From Weeksellaceae bacterium (GTDB taxonomy: Bacteria > Bacteroidota > Bacteroidia > Flavobacteriales > Weeksellaceae), in contig JAKOOI010000314.1 of NCBI GenBank assembly GCA_022701475.1, positions 1 through 11,907 of the forward strand: 11,907 bases of DNA, read 5' to 3'. The notes below the pieces were generated by a model. It had not been told where the DNA came from, ran no database searches, and worked only from the letters and a program-made list of their open reading frames with translations. This document shows positions 1 through 6,986 of this stretch, in pieces. Both the position numbers and the translations under genes were made by a program. Each line of letters begins with the position of its first letter. Positions within the stretch are counted from its first letter, which is position 1.

Positions 1-1
1 T

Positions 2-646
2 ATTTTCAGCATTTTCAATCAGCGGCGGAACGAGGGTGGAATTGTAACCAGCCCGGAACGGACGATTTTCGGGGTTCCCTATGCCCAGTTCGTGAAATTT
101 GATTTCGATGTAAGGAAATATTTTAAATTCAGTAATAATACGCTTGTGCTCCGGCAGTTCCTGGGGCTTGGAATACCCTATGGCAATTCATCCAGTATGC
201 CGGTGATCCGTTCCTATTTTAACGGCGGGTCCAATGATATCAGGGCATGGGTAGCGTTCGGCGGGCTTGGACCGTCGGATTCCCAGGTGGATGAAAGAGT
301 GCGTGCTTATCAGACCGAGAATATGAAGCTGACCACCAATATTGAATTCAGGGTTCCGTTCAATTCCATGTACGAAGCGGCTGTGTTTACCGATATCGGA
401 AATACCTGGAGCCTGAAAAATGATAACGAGTCTTCCAGAAACGAATTCAAATTTAACCGCTTTATCAGGCAGATGGGTGTCGGAAGCGGCTTCGGACTGA
501 GGGTGAATGTAGCTTACATCACCCTGAGGGTAGACCTTGCCTATAAAATGTATGATCCGAACAGGCCTGAAGGCGACCGGTGGAGAATCAGGGATTTCCA
601 GCCCTTTAAACCTACGCTCAATATTGCTTTCGGGTATCCTTTCTAA
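2..646 (+). CDS. BamA/TamA-family outer-membrane barrel protein, TamL-like (5' end outside window)
   Basis: This is the C-terminal part of an Omp85-superfamily beta-barrel; the frame is open from base 2, so the start lies upstream. The visible 214 residues hold alternating amphipathic strands. A GGSNDIRAW segment (about bases 224-250) corresponds to the conserved loop-6 G-G-x-x-S/D-I-R motif; the Ala-Trp after the Arg resembles the TamL proteins of Bacteroidota. The protein ends in a terminal Phe (AFGYPF), as expected of a C-terminal barrel signal. Family members insert or translocate proteins at the outer membrane, and TamL is a lipoprotein paired with TamB. The N-terminal lipobox and POTRA domains are not visible, so TamL rather than BamA is inference. 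A methyltransferase gene follows after 17 bp on the same strand. Confidence 0.9.
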   Translation: MFSIFNQRRNEGGIVTSPERTIFGVPYAQFVKFDFDVRKYFKFSNNTLVLRQFLGLGIPYGNSSSMPVIRSYFNGGSNDIRAWVAFGGLGPSDSQVDERVRAYQTENMKLTTNIEFRVPFNSMYEAAVFTDIGNTWSLKNDNESSRNEFKFNRFIRQMGVGSGFGLRVNVAYITLRVDLAYKMYDPNRPEGDRWRIRDFQPFKPTLNIAFGYPF

Positions 647-663
647 AATTAAAAAATATATAC

Positions 664-1380
664 ATGAACGATGTTTGGAAAAATTTCTGGGAGCAGTACG
701 CAGGAGCAGAGGCTGCGAATGAAGATGAGCTGTACCTGAAAGTCGGAAAAATAGCAAACAGTGCGCCGGTAAGCCGGGACGTTGTACAGAAACTGGTTGA
801 TGATGTTGCTGAGAAGCTGGAGCTTACCGATTCGGATACTCTTCTTGAAATGTGCTGTGGCAACGGTCTTATTACCCATCCGCTCTCTGAAAAGGTAAAG
901 AAAATCTATGCGTTTGACTTTACAGAATCACTGATTGCATCCGCACTTCAGCACAGAGCCGGCACCAACATTGAGTACGTAACTGGCAATGCCAAGGAAG
1001 ATTTTACCCGGATATTCGCAGAGCCGCTGCCCGTTGTAAAAAAATTCCTGATCCATGATTCTACCGCCTATTTTCTGCCGGAAGATGTTGAAAAGATGAT
1101 TGAGAAAATTAAAACCGTTTCGGAAGACTTTATGTTTTATCTCACCCACATTCCGAATAATGCCAATAAATGGCTTTTCTACAATACACCGGAGCGGAAG
1201 GAAAAGTATGAAGCTTCCGTTCAGTCCGGTGATATCTTCCTGGGCGGCATCGGCCGGTGGTGGGAAAAGTCGGAATTTACAGCCATTGCCGAAAAGTATC
1301 ACCTTCACCTTGAGATTTTCGACAGCAGCAATGAATATGCTTACCGGATGAGCATTCTCCTTAGTTCCCGTCCCTCGTGA
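664..1380 (+). CDS. Class I SAM-dependent methyltransferase
   Basis: A 238-residue protein with a Rossmann-type SAM-binding core. Motif I is LLEMCCGNGLI (residues 60-70), a variant of the usual D/E-x-G-x-G-x-G. The acidic residue at the end of strand 2 is Asp85 in YAFDFTESLI, and NAKEDF (109-114) fits the next loop. There is no signal peptide or membrane segment, so it is probably cytoplasmic. The substrate cannot be told from the sequence. The ATG at 664 is preceded by an AT-rich leader with no Shine-Dalgarno site, usual for this phylum. It follows the barrel gene by 17 bp and may be co-transcribed with it. Its TGA stop directly abuts the stop of the convergent gene. The family assignment is solid and the role unknown. 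Confidence 0.88.
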   Translation: MNDVWKNFWEQYAGAEAANEDELYLKVGKIANSAPVSRDVVQKLVDDVAEKLELTDSDTLLEMCCGNGLITHPLSEKVKKIYAFDFTESLIASALQHRAGTNIEYVTGNAKEDFTRIFAEPLPVVKKFLIHDSTAYFLPEDVEKMIEKIKTVSEDFMFYLTHIPNNANKWLFYNTPERKEKYEASVQSGDIFLGGIGRWWEKSEFTAIAEKYHLHLEIFDSSNEYAYRMSILLSSRPS

Positions 1381-2415
1381 TCAGTTCCTGTACAACGGGA
1401 AAAAGTTGTTCACCTTTCTCCAGATATCATTGTAAGTAACCAGTTTATTGTACTGGTTGATATCCGTGATATGCTTCCATACGGAAAACTGCAGCCTCAT
1501 TTTGGAAAACCCTGATTTGAAGAGGTACAGGTTGTCATTATCCCTGCCCGCAAACCCGCCGCCGAGATGAAGGAAATGGAGGTTCTTCTTAACGGCCAGC
1601 AGCCTTGCTTCATCAAGCACAAGCTTCATCGGCGCATCTTTTATAAAATCTTCTGCAGTCGTTGCCAGGTGGTACTGCATAACATTTCCCACCACGGTAA
1701 ATATCGCTCCTGCGGCAAAAACACCGTCTTTTTCAACCGATAAAAGAATGACCTCATAATCGTCGTTGTTCAGGAAACCGTGAAAATAATCCTTATCGTA
1801 ATAATACCTGTCGAATGCCCTTACTTTTTCCATCGTTTTATAATACATTTCTATAAACTGATCGAGGTTCTCCGGCTCCTTATTTTCCACTACTACAAAA
1901 TTCTTCTGTCTCAGGTACCTGATTTCATGCTTTGTCGACTTCCTATACCCCTTTAACTGGCTTTCAGATGATTCCGCAAGATCGATGACCACTGTTTTAT
2001 TGAGGGCTGCAACCTCTCCCGAACTGCTGAAAAAACCCCCGTAGTCACATAACGGATGAAGCCTGGAAAATACGGAAACAATATAATGCTTGCTGCAGAA
2101 TTCGGCGAAAGATTCATGAAAAAATGCGAAATGTTCCCGGGAAAGATCCGTAAAATTCCTGTTGGCTATAGGGCCGCAGTATCCGTATACCGAAGTTAGG
2201 TCAAAATAGCCGGTATCTTCAACATTCCTGACCTTAAAAGGAAAAGCAATTATTTCATCCTTCCATTCAGAGACAAAAAGCACAGAAGGAAAAGAGCTTT
2301 CGAGGGAGTGGTAGAAATGGGTGTGGTAAATATCGTAAAAAATACAGGCTTTGATCGTGTTTTCCCAGGCCTGTTTATCGGCAACCTCGATCGTATAAAA
2401 TTTTTTAGGATGCAT
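1381..2415 (-). CDS. FemAB/GNAT-like acyltransferase (Acetyltransf_6 type)
   Basis: A 344-residue protein resembling the FemAB-like GNAT proteins: a strand-rich N-terminal half (SVLFVSEWKDEIIAFPF, residues 44-60, then VYGYCGPI, 76-83), a basic helix LKGYRKSTKHEIRYL (155-169) typical of the family's L-x5-R-x2-I-R region, and a second GNAT-like fold ending in FLHLGGGF (281-288). Members move amino-acyl or acyl groups onto peptidoglycan precursors, lipids or sugars; the donor and acceptor here are unknown. There is no signal peptide, so it is probably cytoplasmic or peripheral at the inner membrane. It is the last gene of the minus-strand cluster, 59 bp after the SanA-like gene. The start (ATG at 2415) is the first Met of the frame. 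Its stop abuts that of the methyltransferase. Confidence 0.85.
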   Translation of the reverse strand: MHPKKFYTIEVADKQAWENTIKACIFYDIYHTHFYHSLESSFPSVLFVSEWKDEIIAFPFKVRNVEDTGYFDLTSVYGYCGPIANRNFTDLSREHFAFFHESFAEFCSKHYIVSVFSRLHPLCDYGGFFSSSGEVAALNKTVVIDLAESSESQLKGYRKSTKHEIRYLRQKNFVVVENKEPENLDQFIEMYYKTMEKVRAFDRYYYDKDYFHGFLNNDDYEVILLSVEKDGVFAAGAIFTVVGNVMQYHLATTAEDFIKDAPMKLVLDEARLLAVKKNLHFLHLGGGFAGRDNDNLYLFKSGFSKMRLQFSVWKHITDINQYNKLVTYNDIWRKVNNFFPLYRN

Positions 2416-2474
2416 AAAGTGACATAAAGTAGTAGTGTTTCATAATAAATTCCTGATGATATCGCAGGATGGTA

Positions 2475-3092
2475 TTAATCCGGCGAAATACCGATGGCCA
2501 TATAGACCACGGCGACGGTTCTTGCCAGGATTTCCCGGAACTGGTTGCGGTAGTAGCTTTCCGGCTTGGTAACGTCCTGCGCATCGAATCCGAGGGCATT
2601 CATATTATTGTTTCTGGCAAAGAGCAATGCCCGGAGATTATGGAATCCCTGGGAGACAATAATCACGTTGTCTTTCTTATAAATATCTTTACAGCGAAGA
2701 ATGCTTTTGTAGGTATTGAAACCTTTCGGGTCTTCCGTGATAATTTCTTCCGGAACCCCTTCCTGGTAGATCAGATAGTTTTTCATGGCAGCCGGCTCAT
2801 CATAGCCTTTGCTCTTTTCTCCGCTGACTATGATTTTTCTGATCCTGCCATGATGATACAGCAATGCAGCAGCGTCCATCCTTTTGGTAAAATACGGATT
2901 GGAGAGCCCCGATCTCATTCTGGGAGAGGTACCGAGCACCAGGGCCACTTCACGGGGCGGGATTTTTGAGATCTTGGTATAGGTACGCCCGCCGGTAAGC
3001 GCAAAAACCCAGGCATTGGCAAGACATATCAACAGAATCCCGATTTCTATCGATATGAATGAAAGGTTGAATATGTTCTTCAGTATTCTCAA
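2475..3092 (-). CDS. SanA/YdcF/ElyC-like DUF218 membrane protein
   Basis: A 205-residue protein with one N-terminal membrane helix (about residues 8-31) followed by a DUF218 domain. Family hallmarks are ALVLGTSP (50-57), a basic/aromatic stretch NPYFTKRMDAAALLY (65-79), KIIVSG (86-91), the acidic EPAAM segment (99-103), NTYKS (126-130) and VIIVSQGFHNLRAL (143-156). Proteins of this group (SanA, ElyC, YdcF) are linked genetically to envelope integrity, vancomycin exclusion and lipid-carrier or peptidoglycan metabolism, but no firm biochemical activity is settled. Topology suggests the soluble domain lies outside the inner membrane. Its ATG overlaps the stop of the ferredoxin-domain frame by 4 bp (ATGA at 3089-3092), indicating translational coupling. 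Length is near that of SanA (about 240 residues). Confidence 0.87.
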   Translation of the reverse strand: MRILKNIFNLSFISIEIGILLICLANAWVFALTGGRTYTKISKIPPREVALVLGTSPRMRSGLSNPYFTKRMDAAALLYHHGRIRKIIVSGEKSKGYDEPAAMKNYLIYQEGVPEEIITEDPKGFNTYKSILRCKDIYKKDNVIIVSQGFHNLRALLFARNNNMNALGFDAQDVTKPESYYRNQFREILARTVAVVYMAIGISPD

Positions 3093-4213
3093 CTAAGATC
3101 AAAGTTAAGCTTTATTTTTTTGCTTTTTGCAACCGACATGCAGGCAAGGATATGCCCTTTTTTTTCTTCTTTTTCCGTGAGGTATTCATTTTCCAGCAGG
3201 TCTACTTCCCCTTCTTCCAGTATACATTCGCAACTGCCGCAGATCCCGGACTTGCAGGAGTACGGAACGGCATATTTCTGTTCCAGCAGCTGCTGCAGAA
3301 TCCTTCCTTCATTGGACGGAAGAACGGTATGGTATTCCTGTCCGAGCATAGTAAATTCCACTTCTACATTTTCGATCTTCGGGAATTCTTTTTCTACGGG
3401 GTAAATATCGTTATTATATTCCTCAAAAAGTTCAAAATGGATATTTTTTTTAGGGATTCCGTGATGGTAACATGCATTAGCCAGTGCCCGGATCATATCT
3501 CCCTTGCCTCAGATCAGCACTTCATCCACAGCGTCCCAGATGGTAGATCCTTCATCGGTATCGTCCAGATGCAGGATCTGATTGATGATGAGGCTCAGTT
3601 TCCGCTCATCCAGCCTTCCCTGAAAAAAGCTGTTGGGTGTTTTTTCACGGGAAAAAAAATAGAAAATCTGCAGCCGGTTGTGGTGGCCTTTTGCCAGCCG
3701 ATCAAGTTCATCCCGGTATATCAGGTCGTCGGAAGTTTTATTTCCGAAAAACAGGAACAGCCTGGTTCTGGGTTCCGTGTGAAGGATATTTTTAAAATGG
3801 CTGAGAATGGGCGTAATCCCTATTCCGGAAGCAAAACCTACAATGGTACGGAACTCACTGGGTTTGGAAACCAGGGTAAACCTTCCGGCAGGCTCACTCA
3901 CCTCTATCTTATCTCCCACAGCATAATTCCTGTACAGCTGTGAAGCCGCTCCTTCCGCGGTGTTCATTTTAATCCCGAGACTGAGCTTGTTTTCATAAGG
4001 TGCAGCGGTAATAGAATAATCCTGAATGAACTGCATATCCCCGGACTGGATTTTAAGACTGACAAACTGTCCGGCTTCAAACCGGAAATTTCCCCTGCAA
4101 TCTTCCGGAATCCCGAGCTCCAGCACGAAAGTATTTTTGGTCAGTTCTTCCTTTTTCGTTATTTTTAACCAGTGAAACGCGGTGAGTTTCCCCTTGTAGA
4201 TTTGTTGTTCCAT
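3089..4213 (-). pseudogene. Ferredoxin reductase with C-terminal 2Fe-2S domain (PaaE/Hmp-like), split by an in-frame TGA
   Basis: Read through the TGA at 3509-3511, this is a 374-residue electron-transfer protein: FAD domain (QDYSI in the R-x-Y-S position, residues about 63-67), NAD(P) domain (ASGIGITP; FFGNKTSDDLIYRDEL), and a plant-type 2Fe-2S ferredoxin domain with CKSGICGSC (C-x4-C-x2-C) and a last Cys in HILACMS. The first frame ends ...DEVLI and the second resumes GKGDMIRALA with no frame change, so the stop sits exactly where the Cys of the family's C-G-x-x-x-M motif belongs; TGC/TGT to TGA is one substitution. As written, the pieces are a 234-residue FAD/NAD protein (4213-3509) and a 135-residue ferredoxin-like piece (3496-3089). 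The latter has an AAGGGAG just before its ATG, so reinitiation is possible. It heads the minus-strand cluster. It could be a real nonsense allele or a sequence error. Confidence 0.82.
4197..4204 (+). promoter_or_regulatory. Candidate -7 element (TAGATTTG) for the thioredoxin operon
   Basis: TAGATTTG matches the Bacteroidota sigma-A -7 consensus TAnnTTTG and lies 40 bp upstream of the thioredoxin ATG, inside the first codons of the divergent reductase gene. I do not see a good -33 TTTG at the usual distance, so this is a weak call based on one box. Confidence 0.35.
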
Positions 4214-4222
4214 ACTTCAATT

Positions 4223-4230
4223 CAAAAATA
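4223..4230 (-). promoter_or_regulatory. Candidate -7 element (TATTTTTG) for the reductase/SanA/FemAB cluster
   Basis: On the minus strand TATTTTTG fits TAnnTTTG and ends 9 bp before the reductase ATG, which would give a very short leader. An imperfect -33 match (TTTC) lies about 18 bp further upstream, within the start of the thioredoxin gene. The 31-bp space between the divergent genes leaves little room for anything else. Confidence 0.35.
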
Positions 4231-4244
4231 GATAAAAAATAATT

Positions 4245-4793
4245 ATGAGAAAGATAATTTTGTCGATGCTGATCATAGGCTCCGTCATTAGCTGCAAAAA
4301 GCAAAGTCAGGAATTGTCAGACAGCCGGCCGGTGACGGATTCGGCAACAGCCACAGTTGCGGTTCCTGCTGCCCTTACTACCCTCAGTCCCCGGCAGGCG
4401 TCTGAAATCCTCGGTAAAAAGAACGACACGCTGTATGTTACCAATTTCTTTGCCACATGGTGCGGACCCTGCGTAAAAGAGATCCCGCATTTCAAAAGCA
4501 AAATCCAGGAACTGAGCGGGAAGCCTGTAAAGATTACTTTTGTAAGTGTAGACAGCAAGCAGGACTGGGAAACCAAAGTGCCGGCATTTGTAGACGAACA
4601 GGGAATACGGAAGAATACGGTATTGCTGGACGGCCAGGCACTGGACGGGCAGTTCTTTGCGTCCAACTTTAAAAAATGGGACGGAAGCGCCATTCCTTTT
4701 ACTTATATGAGAAAAGGAGATCAGACCGATGAGACCCTCGGAATGATCAGTGAAGAGCAGCTTACTTCAAAGATCAATTCATTTTTAAAATAA
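4245..4793 (+). CDS. TlpA-like thioredoxin-fold lipoprotein
   Basis: A 182-residue predicted lipoprotein: positively charged start, hydrophobic core and lipobox ending VISC, with Cys17 as the lipidated residue. The following residues (KKQSQE) lack the acidic cluster of Bacteroidota surface-export signals, so a periplasm-facing anchor is likelier. After a Ser/Thr/Ala-rich linker (about 20-50) comes a thioredoxin fold with the redox site FATWCGPC (69-76) and the expected cis-Pro at Pro151 (AIPFTY). Relatives reduce or isomerise disulfides outside the cytoplasm, for example for cytochrome c or stress-related substrates; the partner here is unknown. It diverges from the reductase across 31 bp and is followed after 23 bp by an ABC permease, suggesting one transcript. 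The ATG at 4245 is supported by the intact signal peptide. Confidence 0.9.
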   Translation: MRKIILSMLIIGSVISCKKQSQELSDSRPVTDSATATVAVPAALTTLSPRQASEILGKKNDTLYVTNFFATWCGPCVKEIPHFKSKIQELSGKPVKITFVSVDSKQDWETKVPAFVDEQGIRKNTVLLDGQALDGQFFASNFKKWDGSAIPFTYMRKGDQTDETLGMISEEQLTSKINSFLK

Positions 4794-4816
4794 GCGCCTG
4801 CCTTTCAGCTGATCTG

Positions 4817-5788
4817 ATGTCTAAAAAATTTAAAATCCTGTGCCTGTTTTTACTGATTGCTATTTTCGCAGCCGCAGCTGTTAATGCAGACACGGGATTT
4901 TTGTATCTGAGCCCTGAGGATTTCTTCGGCGATTCCCCCCGCAGCCAGATTGCTGAGATCCGTGTAAACCGTATACTGGTTATGCTTCTGGCGGGAGTTT
5001 CCATCCCTACGTCAGGATTCCTCATGCAGGAATATTTCCGTAACCCGCTGGCGGGCCCTGATATTCTTGGCATTACCTCGGTCGCAAGCCTCTCGGTCGC
5101 TTTTTATATATTTTTTTCCCATGATCTTCTGATTCCTGATTTTCTGCAGAACAGCTTTCTCAGCCTCTCCTCCATAGCCGGTGGCCTTTTGCTGATGCTG
5201 GTCCTCTTATCCGTATCGGGGAAATTCCAGGATAAATCCTATCTCGTGATATTCGGTTTTCTGGTTTCCGCATTTGCAGGAGCCATTGTTTCGCTGCTCC
5301 AGTTCTACGCAGAAAACCAGAGCCTGAAAAATTATGTGTTATGGTCTTTCGGAGCCAACAATATGGTCACCAGAGACCAGATTTATGTGCTGGCAGCCCT
5401 TATCATTGGAGGAATGGCTGTCTGCTTTCATACGATAAAACCTCTGATCGGGAATGCATTGGGAACTGCCTATGCACAGAGCTTTGGGGTTAATCCGGGC
5501 CGGCTGAAAATGGGTATTATCATCGCTTCTTCCCTGCTGTCGGCCTCAGTAACGGCCTTTATGGGCCCTGTCCTGTTTATAGGAATCATTGTTCCCCATT
5601 TCTGCAGACTGATCTACAACCCCTCCAGATTATGGCAACAATGGATGCTGAACATGGGCCTGGGAATGCTGGTCATGCTGATTTTCTCCACGATCGCTGA
5701 AAAAACGCAGATCCCGCTCAATGTCATCAGTTCGGTATTCGGTATTCCGGTGATCCTGGTCATGCTGCTGAAACAGAACAAAGCGTAA
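4817..5788 (+). CDS. FecCD/BtuC-family ABC transporter permease (siderophore, haem or cobalamin type)
   Basis: A 323-residue polytopic inner-membrane protein. It carries the family's conserved segments: RVNRILVMLLAGVSIPTSG (residues 49-67), MQEYFRNPLAGPDILGI (70-86), SVTAFMGPVLFIGIIVPHFCRL (about 244-265) and IPLNVISSVFGIPVILVML (299-317). The second and third match the Q-x-x-F-R-N-P-L-A-x-P and GP-FIG-x-x-x-PH-x-x-R-L signatures of the permease that contacts the ATPase. Length is near the usual 320-350. Such permeases import iron-siderophores, haem or vitamin B12 from the periplasm; substrate cannot be assigned, as no binding protein or TonB receptor is adjacent. Its ATPase follows after 110 bp. 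Confidence 0.92.
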   Translation: MSKKFKILCLFLLIAIFAAAAVNADTGFLYLSPEDFFGDSPRSQIAEIRVNRILVMLLAGVSIPTSGFLMQEYFRNPLAGPDILGITSVASLSVAFYIFFSHDLLIPDFLQNSFLSLSSIAGGLLLMLVLLSVSGKFQDKSYLVIFGFLVSAFAGAIVSLLQFYAENQSLKNYVLWSFGANNMVTRDQIYVLAALIIGGMAVCFHTIKPLIGNALGTAYAQSFGVNPGRLKMGIIIASSLLSASVTAFMGPVLFIGIIVPHFCRLIYNPSRLWQQWMLNMGLGMLVMLIFSTIAEKTQIPLNVISSVFGIPVILVMLLKQNKA

Positions 5789-5854
5789 TATCCTGTAATA
5801 CCGGCTTCAAGAGACATCAGGTTTCAGGCATCAGTAAAGTATGGTAAAAAGCAG

Positions 5855-5862
5855 TATATTTG
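5855..5862 (+). promoter_or_regulatory. Candidate -7 element (TATATTTG) before the ABC ATPase
   Basis: TATATTTG is a full match to TAnnTTTG in the 110-bp gap between permease and ATPase, 36 bp before the ATPase ATG. No clear -33 TTTG is present about 19 bp upstream. It suggests the ATPase may have its own promoter besides read-through from the permease. Confidence 0.35.
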
Positions 5863-5898
5863 TGAGTACAGTTCAAGCATTGTCTATACGATACTTTC

Positions 5899-6821
5899 AT
5901 GCACCTACAGATAAAACAGGCAGATATCGGTTACCACCAGCCCCTGATTTCAAATGCGGAAGCAAGCCTGAAATCGGGTGAAGTCTGTCTGCTGATCGGA
6001 AACAACGGAGTGGGGAAAACAACCCTCATTAAATCATTACTTCATCAGGTTCCTTTGCTGAACGGCGAAATCCTGCTCGGAGGCCGTTCCGTTACAGAGT
6101 TTTCCGCAAGGGAAATCGCGGAGCATATCGCTGTAGTCTACTCAAAATCTGTGCTTCCCCGGCACCATACGGTGGAAGACCTTATTGCACTGGGAAAATA
6201 TATTTATTACCCTTATTATTTCGAGCTTAAAAGAAAGGACCGGGAGGAAATCAGCCATACGATAGATATGCTGGGAATGGACCGATACAGGCATACCTCG
6301 CTTATAAATCTTTCAGACGGGAACCTGCAGAAAGCTTTTATCGGAAGAGCAATTACCCAGAACTCCCAGTTATCATTCTGGATGAGCCGACCACCCATCT
6401 GGATGAAGAAAACAAAATCAATATCCTGCAAACCCTTCGCAGGCTGGCACATGAACAGAACAAAATTATCCTGTTCTCTTCCCATGACTGGCGGCTGGCA
6501 AAAGAATTTGCCGATAAGATATGGTACATAAAGGAAGGCCGGCTGTATCCAGGAATGGTAGAAGATATATTGGTTCAGCACGGTGAGCTTACCCGCGCTT
6601 CTTTATTTCGCATCAGTGAACATTTTAAAGCTCCTGTGATTGAAGCTCCGCAAATCCATAAGGAAATGCTGTTCTCCCTTTTGCAGAAAAGCTTTCCTCG
6701 GGATCTCACCGGATTTCATTTTATTTACAAGAATAGCCGTTGGGTAATCAATACTGATGAAATCTATGAAGAATGTGGATCTTTTGAGGAAATCTTTACT
6801 TTTATGAAAAAACTTCATTAA
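5899..6821 (+). pseudogene. FecE/BtuD-like ABC transporter ATPase, frameshifted before Walker B
   Basis: The ATPase partner of the FecCD-type permease. Walker A is GNNGVGKTT (residues 34-42). The Q-loop region reads AVVYSKS with no Gln, and the signature is LSDGNLQK rather than LSGGQ, a form I associate with Bacteroidota iron-type ABC ATPases. After codon CAG at 6367-6369 the frame fails; from 6372 the next frame gives IILDEPTTHLDEENK (Walker B and D-loop), then FSSHDW (H-loop), and runs to the TAA at 6819-6821. One missing base near 6370-6372 (for example TTAATC read as TTATC) restores a 307-residue protein. As written, translation ends at 6531 in a nonsense tail of about 50 residues, without the catalytic Glu. 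I see no slippery heptamer, so programmed frameshifting is unlikely. Either a sequence error or true inactivation. Confidence 0.88.
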
Positions 6822-6847
6822 CAAAGGGTTTTCATTATTTATTCAAT

Positions 6848-6867
6848 ATACTATGCATGCATAGTAT
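6848..6867. promoter_or_regulatory. Perfect 20-bp palindrome, candidate distal MarR operator
   Basis: ATACTATGCATGCATAGTAT is its own reverse complement over 20 bp. It differs at one base from the palindrome at 6929-6952, and the centres are 83 bp apart (about eight helical turns). MarR proteins bind AT-rich palindromes of this size, and marR starts 119 bp downstream. That this is its operator is inference. Confidence 0.65.
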
Positions 6868-6928
6868 TATGCTTATCATACATTTTAACCTTGTATATTT
6901 CAATCGATTAACAAATTTTAACGCAAAT

Positions 6929-6952
6929 AAATACTATGCATGCATAATATTT
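6929..6952. promoter_or_regulatory. 24-bp near-perfect palindrome, candidate proximal MarR operator
   Basis: The core TATGCATGCATA is flanked by matching arms to 24 bp with one mismatched pair (C6934/A6947). It ends 2 bp before a TATATTTG -7 element, so a bound dimer would cover the region between the -33 and -7 elements and should block RNA polymerase. This fits autorepression of marR and control of the fad genes downstream. Confidence 0.7.
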
Positions 6953-6954
6953 GC

Positions 6955-6962
6955 TATATTTG
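6955..6962 (+). promoter_or_regulatory. Candidate -7 element (TATATTTG) of the marR-fad promoter
   Basis: A full TAnnTTTG match 24 bp before the marR ATG at 6987, immediately after the proximal palindrome. The -33 position (about 6932) falls inside that palindrome and has no clear TTTG, so this would be a weak or activator-independent, operator-gated promoter. Confidence 0.5.
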
Positions 6963-6986
6963 GTTAAACCATTGAAGCAAAAAGTG

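Noticed and set aside
2469..2969. Plus-strand open frame opposite the SanA-like gene
   Set aside because: It overlaps a well-supported DUF218 gene on the other strand and shows no motifs of its own.
3450..3511. Selenocysteine (SECIS) element after the TGA
   Set aside because: I see no convincing hairpin of the bacterial SECIS type in the bases after the TGA, and a nonsense mutation or error is simpler. Kept only as a minor alternative in the findings.
3152..3943. A 263-codon plus-strand open frame antisense to the reductase-ferredoxin gene
   Set aside because: It lies opposite a clearly recognisable protein, has a low-complexity Phe-rich start and no family motifs. It is a shadow of the real coding strand.
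6367..6380. Programmed -1 frameshifting in the ABC ATPase
   Set aside because: The sequence CAG TTA TCA has no X-XXY-YYZ slippery heptamer and no evident stimulatory stem, and such ATPases are not known to need frameshifting.
6806..6836. Terminator after the ABC ATPase
   Set aside because: The GAAAA/TTTTC arms are short, AT-only apart from one pair, and 18 nt apart with no T-run; too weak to call.
6951..6986. TTG start for marR at 6951
   Set aside because: It falls inside the operator and promoter, upstream of the likely transcription start; ATG 6987 gives a normal MarR length.
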